NCBI GenBank assembly: GCA_937873255.1
Contig: CALMVM010000282.1
Coordinates: 1-15,333, forward strand
Direction of reading: 5' to 3'
DNA from: an uncultured Verrucomicrobiota bacterium
GTDB taxonomy: Bacteria; Verrucomicrobiota; Verrucomicrobiia; Chthoniobacterales; SZAS-18
DNA: 15,333 bases
Shown here: positions 5,969-12,756 of the stretch, piece after piece
How the letters are laid out: every line of letters begins with the position of its first letter
How positions within the stretch are numbered: position 1 is the first letter of the stretch
The notes under the pieces: model-generated
Told to the model about the DNA's origin: nothing
Database searches by the model: none
The model's input: only the letters and a program-made list of their open reading frames with translations
Program-made: the position numbers and the translations under genes

Positions 5969-7087
5969 ATGCCGAAAACCGCCGAGCCCAAGTCCAGGAA
6001 TCTCTTCGCCATCGTGGGCAGCGATGAAGGCGCGGTCAAGACCGCCGCGCGCGAACTCGCTGAACGCCTCACGCCGCCGGACGCGGGTGAGTTCGGCGTC
6101 GAGACCATCGACGGCGCGGCCGATAATGCCGCCGGCGGCGCGGCGCGCGTCCACGACACGATTGCGGCGTTGCGCACGCTGCCGTTTTTCGGCGGCAAAC
6201 TCGTGTGGCTCAAGAACGCGAACATGCTCGCCGACAGCCCCATCGGACGTTCCAACGGCGTGCTCGATGCCCTGCAAGAACTCCAGGATTTGCTCAAGGA
6301 GGGCCTTCCGCCGGAAATCCGTTTCCTGCTCAGCGCGACGGAGACCGACAAGCGGCGGACCTTCTACAAAACGCTCGTCAAGCTCGCCGACACGCAGGTC
6401 TTCGACCGTCTCGACGCCACCCGCAGCGGTTGGGAGGAAGAGGCGGCCGTGCTGGTCGAGGATCGCGCCCGCGCCCGGGGCCTCGACCTGACCGGCGCGG
6501 CGAGCGAACTCTTCACGTTGCTGACCGGCGGCGACACGCGTCAGATCGAGAACGAACTCGAAAAAATCGACCTCTACCTCGGCGGTGGGTCGGATCGCCG
6601 GGTGGATGCCGACGTGGTGCGCCAGTTGGTGCCGATGTCGCGCGCGGGAGTCATCTTCGAGTTGGGCAACGCCATCTCCCGGCGCGACCTCGATGGGGCG
6701 CTGGGGCTGATCGACCAGTTATTTTATCAGGGGGAAAGCGCCATCGGCCTGTTGCTGGTGGCGGTCGCGCCGACCGTGCGCAATCTGCTGCTCGTCAAAG
6801 ACCTCCAGGTACGTCACCGGCTGGGGCGGCCGGGCTCGCCGTTCGAGTTCGGCAAGGTCATCGGCCGGCTGCCGGAGGACGCCACCGCCCACCTGCCGCG
6901 CAAGAAGGACGGCACGGTCAACACGTTCGGGCTGGGCTTCGCGGCGGCGGAGGCGCACCGCTACGAATTGGACGAACTCCGCGACGGCATGGCGACCTGC
7001 CTCCAAGCGAACGTCCAGCTTGTGACGGGGCAGTTCGAGCCGCGTCTCGTGCTGGAACGCGCCGTGATCAGCCTGTTGAAAAAATGA
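5969..7087 (+). CDS. holA: DNA polymerase III subunit delta
   Basis: This 372-residue protein is slightly longer than the usual size of about 340. HolA is the delta subunit of the clamp loader, which opens the beta clamp and loads it onto primed DNA. The N-terminal segment (residues 11-90) has the AAA+-like fold with a degenerate P-loop (FAIVGSDEGAVK lacks the Walker Lys-Ser/Thr), as expected for delta. FGGKLVWLKNANML and the following RFLLSATETDKRRTFYK correspond to the family's characteristic beta strands. Residues 160-210 form the lid (LLTGGDTRQIENELEKIDLY). The C-terminal collar helices include FELGNAISRRDLDGALGLID and a second block ending LVLERAVISLLKK. The start ATG follows the peptidase stop by 3 nt; the Shine-Dalgarno is poor. 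Confidence 0.9.
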   Translation: MPKTAEPKSRNLFAIVGSDEGAVKTAARELAERLTPPDAGEFGVETIDGAADNAAGGAARVHDTIAALRTLPFFGGKLVWLKNANMLADSPIGRSNGVLDALQELQDLLKEGLPPEIRFLLSATETDKRRTFYKTLVKLADTQVFDRLDATRSGWEEEAAVLVEDRARARGLDLTGAASELFTLLTGGDTRQIENELEKIDLYLGGGSDRRVDADVVRQLVPMSRAGVIFELGNAISRRDLDGALGLIDQLFYQGESAIGLLLVAVAPTVRNLLLVKDLQVRHRLGRPGSPFEFGKVIGRLPEDATAHLPRKKDGTVNTFGLGFAAAEAHRYELDELRDGMATCLQANVQLVTGQFEPRLVLERAVISLLKK

Positions 7088-7245
7088 GGGAGGTGGGTTG
7101 TGATGTTCTCCGCCGGCCGGTGAATCGTCACGGGATTGTCACCGAGCGTGGCCTTGCGCGCTCCGGAGGTGAAGCATACTCTGCACGCAACCCGCTGAGC
7201 TTTATTGTGGCTTGTGAATAAGTTGTGATTAAAAAAACTTATGAT

Positions 7246-7359
7246 TGTGCTTGCGACCACGAAAGTTGGCCGTTATAAGTTGCTCAGATTTTAGAAGATT
7301 GTTCTGGGGGGAACAGGCGCCCCTCGTATCCATCGGATGCGGGGGGCGCTACTTTTTTT
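7246..7359 (+). ncRNA. Candidate leader RNA or small RNA ending in an intrinsic terminator
   Basis: The stretch after the AT-rich block contains a 5-bp hairpin TGTTC/GAACA with a TGGGGG loop (7300-7315), immediately followed by the strong terminator hairpin. Only 29 nt separate the T-tract from the ATG at 7389, too little for an ordinary promoter. Either the transcript is a free-standing small RNA, or the terminator sits in the 5' leader of the DUF4230-type gene and acts as an attenuator. The 5' end is a guess. No known RNA family was recognised. Confidence 0.35.
7316..7359 (+). terminator. Strong Rho-independent terminator
   Basis: The arms GCGCCCCTCGTATCC (7317-7331) and GGATGCGGGGGGCGC (7335-7349) pair over 15 bp, including two G-T wobbles, around a 3-nt loop (ATC). 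A further G-T pair closes the base (7316/7350). After AC comes a run of seven T (7353-7359). This is an unusually stable, textbook intrinsic terminator on the plus strand. Confidence 0.85.
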
Positions 7360-7388
7360 GGGACGTTGCTCGCGGCGGACGGTGGGTT

Positions 7389-8180
7389 ATGTTCTGGTCC
7401 GTGCCGACGCCGCCATCATCCGGGCCGGATTCCGACGCCTGGGAAACGGGTTCGCAACTCGCCGCCGCGAGGGAACCGTCATCGGCGCGGCCGGAGCGGC
7501 GGCGTTTCGGGTGCGCGGGAGTTTTCCTGATTTCGCTCTTGATCCTCTGCGCGCTGGCGGGATTCCTCCTTTACCGGATGGAGCGGGTGGCCGAAAACAG
7601 CGCGGCCGGCATGCTCGATTGGGGTGGCCGGGTGCGCGACGCGCTCGTCGCCGTGACTGGGATGCAGCCGCGCGTGATCGTCAACGAACAAGTCGTGTTC
7701 GAACAGGCCCGGCCCGTGCTCGAACTCGCCGTCCTGGAACGCGACGCGACGGTGGAACGCAAAACCGAAAGCCACTGGATGGGCAGCACTCGGCGTTTAC
7801 GCATCCGGGGCCTCTACCACGTGAAGGTCGGCTATAATCTAGCCGACAATTTCACCGTGAACGTCGTCGGAAACAACGCGGAGGTCATCCGGCTGCAACT
7901 ACCCCCTCCGAAGGTGCTGAGCGTCGAGCAAAAGAATCTCGAAGTGCTCACGATGGACAACGGTCTCTGGAACCACCTTTCCAGCGACGAGTTGGCGAAC
8001 GAGGTCAATACCCTCCGGCTCGAAGCGCACCTCAAGGCCAATCAAAATGGCACGCCCGCCGAGGCGCAACGCATGTTCATCGAGCGGCTGTTGGAGAAGC
8101 TCGGCCCCGGCCACCGGGTGGAGATCGTTGCCCCCGCGAAGGGTTCCAGACCACCGGCGACGCCCGACGCGCCGAAATAA
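7389..8180 (+). CDS. DUF4230-type membrane-anchored protein
   Basis: This 263-residue protein starts at ATG 7389, with a purine-rich GGTGGG just upstream. The in-frame extension to 7245 runs through the terminator stem and is rejected. Residues 1-40 are a Pro/Ser/Arg-rich cytoplasmic tail, and 41-62 (GVFLISLLILCALAGFLLY) are a transmembrane helix, so the rest is probably outside the membrane. The outer domain (LELAVLERDATVE, then LRIRGLYHVKVGYNLAD, then VIRLQLPPPKVLSVE) fits the alternating-strand pattern of DUF4230, a widespread family of unknown function. The C-terminal 60 residues are a charged helix followed by a Pro-rich tail. An AsmA-like gene follows 83 bp later on the same strand. Transcription probably has to pass the terminator just upstream. 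Confidence 0.65.
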   Translation: MFWSVPTPPSSGPDSDAWETGSQLAAAREPSSARPERRRFGCAGVFLISLLILCALAGFLLYRMERVAENSAAGMLDWGGRVRDALVAVTGMQPRVIVNEQVVFEQARPVLELAVLERDATVERKTESHWMGSTRRLRIRGLYHVKVGYNLADNFTVNVVGNNAEVIRLQLPPPKVLSVEQKNLEVLTMDNGLWNHLSSDELANEVNTLRLEAHLKANQNGTPAEAQRMFIERLLEKLGPGHRVEIVAPAKGSRPPATPDAPK

Positions 8181-8263
8181 CGGCGGCGGGGCCAAATTCG
8201 GGGTGAATGGTTCCGGGGCCCGCCGCGTCAGTAAAACAGCCCGCCGAATGGAGGCGGTCGTCC

Positions 8264-9994
8264 ATGTCGTCAAGCATCTCCAGCATCGCCACGCTTCCGC
8301 GCAGTCCGGAAGTCCCGACGATCCGTCCCGCTTCCGCGCGCGTTCCCCGTCGGTGGAAATGGCTGCTGGCCTTTTTGGTCGTTGTGCTGGTGGCTCCGGG
8401 TGTGCTCGTATTACCGCCGGTATGGCACGGGGTGTTGCGCGGTTTGCTCGTCTGGCAGGCGTCCCGGGGCGGCTACGAACTGAAGATTCACCGGCTGAGC
8501 GGCGGGCTGTTTCAGACGGTCCGGCTCGACGGCGTGCGGTTGTCGCGGCGCGGTGTCTCGCCCGAAGGGGAAGGCACAGCGCTGCGGATCGACCGGGCGG
8601 ATTTCGTGGTGGCCTGGCGGTTGCCTTGGGTTCATCGCTCGGCGTCCTGGCTGAAGGAAGTTCGCCTGGAGGGGGTGCGCGGCTCGGTGGACCTCGAATC
8701 GGCTTTGTCCGCCGACAAACAGGAATCCCGTCGTGGCAACGAGGCCGCGACACGCTGGCTACCGGCGAGCTTTCTCATTGAGGGGGATGATCTCCGGCTG
8801 CGTCAGAGCGGCTATATTGTGCGTTTATCGGGCTGGCGGCTGACGGGCACGCGGGACGGCACGGGCGAGATCGGCGCGCGGGAAATCCGGGTGGACGGCC
8901 CCGGTGTCGGCAGCCGGTTCGCGGGTTGGCACGGGCGAACGATCTGGAAAGACCAACGGCTGACGATCAGCGGATCGGACTCCGACGGTGGAACGTCTCT
9001 CACCCGCGCCACGCTCGACGCGTCGAATCTCGGCCGCCGCTGGCTGGATTGGGATTGCAGCCTGCTTGCGCTCGGCGGCGAGGTACGCGGGCAGGGATCG
9101 ATCAATTTTTCCGGTCCTCGCCTCGCGGTGGAAGTCGCGGCCACGCTGCGGCGCACGGCCCTGGCCCCCATTGCGCGTTTGCTCGGCGTGCGCGGTCCGG
9201 TGGATGGTCAGGTCGAAGAGGCGAGTTTCACGTTTCGCGGCGAACCGGACAACCTTGCCGCCGCGCAAATGTGGCTGTCGGCCCGTTCGACCGGCTTTCA
9301 GTGGGGCAACCGCCGCTGGCAGAGCTTGGAAACACAGGCGGTCGTCGTTAACCGCCGCGTGCAACTGAACCGCTTCGACCTGCGGCAGGACGGCAACCAG
9401 CTCTCGCTCTCGGGCGAATATCCGCTACCGCCCGACGACGTTGCGGGCCTTCCCTGGACTGGCGAGGGCGGTTGGTGGCAATCCGCCGGGTTTTCCTGCA
9501 ACGTCGACGCGCGCCTGGAAGACCTGCACGCGCTGGCGGGCTTGCTCGGACCTGTCACCCCCGAGTTGGCGGGGCGGATGTCGATCAACGGACGCTTGAA
9601 CGCCGCGCCCGGCCACGCGGATGTAGAAGGCTACCTCAACGTGGAGGGCACCCGGCTCAACGTGTGCGGCGCGCCGCTCGATTACCTGCGCTCGACGCTC
9701 CTGTTCCGGCATGGCGTGTTGGAAGTGGCCGACGTGCAGGCGACGCATGACGCCGATTATTTTACGGCGCACGGCGTCGTCGGCCTGAGCGGCGACCCGA
9801 CCGACCGCCGGGGGGAACTGCGGGCCGAGATCAAGGACATGAGCGTCTATGCGCCGGCGTTGACCCGACTGCCTGCCGTCAGCGAAAAAGCGGCGGACAT
9901 CCGCCATCTCAACGCGGTTCTGCGCGTGGACGGCGGCCGGTTGTTCTTCGACCAGTGGGAAGGCGAGCGGGCGGACGATTTCCTAGCTCGCTGA
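8264..9994 (+). CDS. AsmA/YdbH-like envelope protein, possibly C-terminally shortened
   Basis: This 576-residue protein starts at ATG 8264, with GGAGG at 8250-8254 and 9 nt of spacing. A longer frame from 8207 has no such site. Residues 31-53 are a membrane anchor preceded by RRWKW. The remainder is repetitive beta structure typical of AsmA-like/TamB-like envelope proteins: LKIHRLSGGLFQTVRLDGVR at the start, repeated 'xGxVRGQGSINFSGP', 'LxGRMSINGRLN' and 'LxVDGGRLFFDQW' strands. Proteins of this type span the periplasm and are linked to lipid transport or outer-membrane assembly. Family members usually continue after a GGRLFF strand with more beta repeats. Here the frame stops 15 residues later, inside the convergent CBM9-like gene (12-bp overlap), so the end may be truncated. 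The AsmA assignment is by pattern, not by alignment. Confidence 0.65.
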   Translation: MSSSISSIATLPRSPEVPTIRPASARVPRRWKWLLAFLVVVLVAPGVLVLPPVWHGVLRGLLVWQASRGGYELKIHRLSGGLFQTVRLDGVRLSRRGVSPEGEGTALRIDRADFVVAWRLPWVHRSASWLKEVRLEGVRGSVDLESALSADKQESRRGNEAATRWLPASFLIEGDDLRLRQSGYIVRLSGWRLTGTRDGTGEIGAREIRVDGPGVGSRFAGWHGRTIWKDQRLTISGSDSDGGTSLTRATLDASNLGRRWLDWDCSLLALGGEVRGQGSINFSGPRLAVEVAATLRRTALAPIARLLGVRGPVDGQVEEASFTFRGEPDNLAAAQMWLSARSTGFQWGNRRWQSLETQAVVVNRRVQLNRFDLRQDGNQLSLSGEYPLPPDDVAGLPWTGEGGWWQSAGFSCNVDARLEDLHALAGLLGPVTPELAGRMSINGRLNAAPGHADVEGYLNVEGTRLNVCGAPLDYLRSTLLFRHGVLEVADVQATHDADYFTAHGVVGLSGDPTDRRGELRAEIKDMSVYAPALTRLPAVSEKAADIRHLNAVLRVDGGRLFFDQWEGERADDFLAR

Positions 9995-10639
9995 CGGGTC
10001 GTCGGCGAACTCCACCGCACCAAAGCGTTCGTGGCGGTGGAAATTCGCCATTCCGGTGGGGGACCACGCGCTGAGTTCGCGCCGTTCGCTGCCCGGGCCG
10101 TCCGGGCGGTCGATGCGCAGGAAATTCACCCGCCAGCGCGCGCCGGGCGGGGGCACGTCCTCCGGTCCCAACGCGTTGAAAGGGATCGACAACTCCGCCA
10201 CCCAGCCTTCGGGAGTGCGCCGGGCGTGGCTGGCGAGGCCGGCGACGTTCCAGGCAAAATCCTTTCGCCAGCCGCTCGCGGTCCGACGCAGCACAAGATC
10301 GACCACGGCCCCCAATGGGTTGATCTCGACCTCGAAATATCCCATCCCGTCGCCGACGGGATCGATGAACACCTCGACGACCTCCTCGGTCCAGAGTTGG
10401 GCGTCGCGCGCAGTCAGCGTGGCCCAAGGCGCATGGGCATCGGCCTCGAAAAGAATCCGCCACCTCCCCGCGTCCTGCAGGGTGCGGACACGCGTGGCTT
10501 GTGCCGGAACGACTCCGGCCAGATTTTCGAGCAACGCAACCGGCTCGACCGCCCGCCAGGCGGGATGTTGCGCATTGGCCTCCACCGGCCCGGGCGCACC
10601 GTGACGGCACGCCAGGGACGGCAACCCGGGCAGGCTCAC
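9983..10639 (-). CDS. CBM9-like (DOMON-type) domain protein
   Basis: This 218-residue protein starts at GTG 10639, which overlaps the FHA gene's TGA by 4 bp and fixes the start by translational coupling. Residues 55 to about 215 show the CBM9-like pattern: RWRILFEADAHAPW, then LWTEEVVEVFIDPVGDGMGY, then EVEINPLGAVVDLV, then GWVAELSIPFNAL, then WRVNFLRIDRPDG. Such modules occur in carbohydrate-binding and cytochrome-associated proteins, commonly in secreted proteins of this kind of bacterium. No convincing signal peptide is visible (the N-terminus has only a Leu/Pro-rich start), so its location is uncertain. It is the second gene of a two-gene operon with the FHA membrane protein, and its 3' end overlaps the convergent AsmA-like gene by 12 bp. 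Confidence 0.7.
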   Translation of the reverse strand: MSLPGLPSLACRHGAPGPVEANAQHPAWRAVEPVALLENLAGVVPAQATRVRTLQDAGRWRILFEADAHAPWATLTARDAQLWTEEVVEVFIDPVGDGMGYFEVEINPLGAVVDLVLRRTASGWRKDFAWNVAGLASHARRTPEGWVAELSIPFNALGPEDVPPPGARWRVNFLRIDRPDGPGSERRELSAWSPTGMANFHRHERFGAVEFADDPSAS

Positions 10640-11166
10640 GGCGCGGGCGGCAGCGTCGGCGGGTGCAGGCTGAAAACCATCACAATCGCGGCCACGAACG
10701 CCAGGAACGCCACGGCGGCGAAGATCATGATGTACAACCCTATCGGGTCTTTCTGCCGGCTTTTCTTCTGGAACGGCGAAGCGTTGGTGAAATTGGAAGG
10801 CCGATGGGTTTCGGCCGCCGGCTGCGCGACGGGTTCGGCGGCGGCGGGCAACGGCTCGGCCGCCGCGGTGGGGGCGGCGTCGGAGTAGTATGCCGCCTCG
10901 ATCTGGCCGAAACGCACGCGGTCACCATGTCGCAACGCGACCTCGGTCACAGGCGCGCCGTTGACGCGGGTGCCGTTGGTCGATCCGAGGTCCTGGAGCT
11001 GGTAATTGCCGTTGCCCCCGAGCGCGAGTTGAGCGTGACGGCTGCTGACGCTGCCGTCCTCGACCTGGATCATGTTGTCGGAAACACGCCCGAGCGTGAT
11101 GACCTCATCGACCAACTCGTGGGTGACCTCGCCCGTCTCGGGCATCATGATTTTCAACTTCGGCAT
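10636..11166 (-). CDS. FHA-domain protein with C-terminal membrane helix
   Basis: This 176-residue protein has an N-terminal forkhead-associated domain at residues 5-92. The phosphothreonine-binding signature is complete: G26-R27, S41-S42-R43-H44, then S62-T63-N64-G65 and N69-G70. An Ala/Pro/Glu-rich linker (95-120) leads to a basic patch (FQKKSRQKD) and a single membrane helix at about 142-166, followed by a short Pro-rich tail. The FHA domain is therefore expected on the cytoplasmic side, with a C-terminal anchor. FHA domains read Thr phosphorylation by Ser/Thr kinases; no kinase gene is in the window. The start is ATG 11166 with a poor Shine-Dalgarno. It overlaps the CBM9-like gene by GTGA. 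Confidence 0.88.
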   Translation of the reverse strand: MPKLKIMMPETGEVTHELVDEVITLGRVSDNMIQVEDGSVSSRHAQLALGGNGNYQLQDLGSTNGTRVNGAPVTEVALRHGDRVRFGQIEAAYYSDAAPTAAAEPLPAAAEPVAQPAAETHRPSNFTNASPFQKKSRQKDPIGLYIMIFAAVAFLAFVAAIVMVFSLHPPTLPPAP

Positions 11167-11184
11167 AAGCGGGGGACGCGGCGG

Positions 11185-11321
11185 AGAGTTAGAAGTAAGA
11201 AGGCGGAAGGCAGATGTCCAGAGGAAATGCAGAAGTCAGAATGCAGAATGCAGAAGTTCAGAAATCGGAAGAGATTTTGCTCGCCTTCGGCTTTTCACGC
11301 TCCGCCTTCCGGATTTCTGCA

Positions 11322-11324
<3 letters not shown>
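11185..11324. repeat. TGCAGAA-type intergenic repeat with internal inverted copy
   Basis: The spacer between carA and the FHA gene consists of short purine-rich units: ATGCAGAA at 11227-11234 and 11241-11248 and again at 11248-11255, with GGCGGAAGGC to the left (11202-11211). An inverted set lies on the right: CCGCCTTCCGGATTTCTGCAT at 11302-11322, whose TTCTGCAT arm touches the TAA of carA. The whole is an imperfect palindrome of about 120 bp. Similar arrays of 'TGCAGAA' units are known as intergenic repeats in PVC and related genomes and are often mis-called as 'NAECRMQ'-like peptides. No coding role is seen. A promoter for the FHA gene must lie within or beside it. Confidence 0.6.
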
Positions 11325-12473
<1,149 letters not shown>

Positions 12474-12756
12474 GTGCAAAAAGTTTTTACCCCACCTGTG
12501 CCGTTGAGCGTCATTCCCGTTCCCTTATGGAAACGGCGGTAGACCGTCGGCGTGCACGCTGACTTCCAATCAAGGCCTGTCATTACGCACGCGCGACCAG
12601 ATCCCCTTGGTTGCTGCTTATCGGTCCGGGATGATACGCTGTGATCTCGAACACCGCAGGGTAAAGTGTATCCGCCCGACGGTTTGTGAAACCCGGTCGC
12701 GGCGGAAAAAATGGGCGGGCTGTTAAAGAACCTCCGGGCCGGTGCCGTGAGCACAT
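12474..12756. other. Intergenic region between pheT and carA
   Basis: A 283-bp stretch with no coding evidence on either strand. It holds a small hairpin (CCGTTCC at 12517-12523 with GGAAACGG at 12529-12536, one bulged A) and a 10-bp palindrome GCGTGCACGC at 12550-12559, either of which could be part of the carA leader. No intrinsic terminator for pheT and no clear carA promoter or pyrimidine-responsive leader could be identified. Confidence 0.5.

Larger units (their letters stand above)
7088..7388. promoter_or_regulatory. Regulatory interval between holA and the DUF4230-type gene
   Basis: About 300 bp without a credible gene. The first 110 bp hold only a weak inverted repeat (CGGTGA...TCACCG near 7119-7144). 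From 7200 the base composition turns AT-rich. The 7-bp arms ATAAGTT (7218-7224) and AACTTAT (7236-7242) form an inverted repeat, ATAAGTTG recurs at 7275-7282, and TTGTGAATAA (7212-7221) fits the DnaA-box consensus on the reverse strand. TATGAT at 7240-7245 could be a -10 element but lacks a -35 at normal spacing. Two hairpins and a T-tract follow, and are listed separately. Confidence 0.5.

Noticed and set aside
5150..6277. Minus-strand open frame of 375 codons opposite the peptidase and holA
   Set aside because: It spans two convincing plus-strand genes with clear motifs, and its translation has no recognisable domain.
6205..7221. Plus-strand open frame of 338 codons overlapping holA in another frame
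   Set aside because: Highly Arg/Pro-rich shadow of holA. The tail past 7087 is in the intergenic region and shows no family.
7223..7245. Promoter pair TTGTGA / TATGAT upstream of the terminator
   Set aside because: The spacing is 11 bp (or 22 bp from the other TTGTGA), not the usual 16-18, so it is mentioned only as a possible -10 element.
12474..12756. tRNA or pyrimidine-responsive leader before carA
   Set aside because: No cloverleaf, TTCGA-type T-loop or complete terminator/antiterminator set could be drawn; only small isolated hairpins are present.
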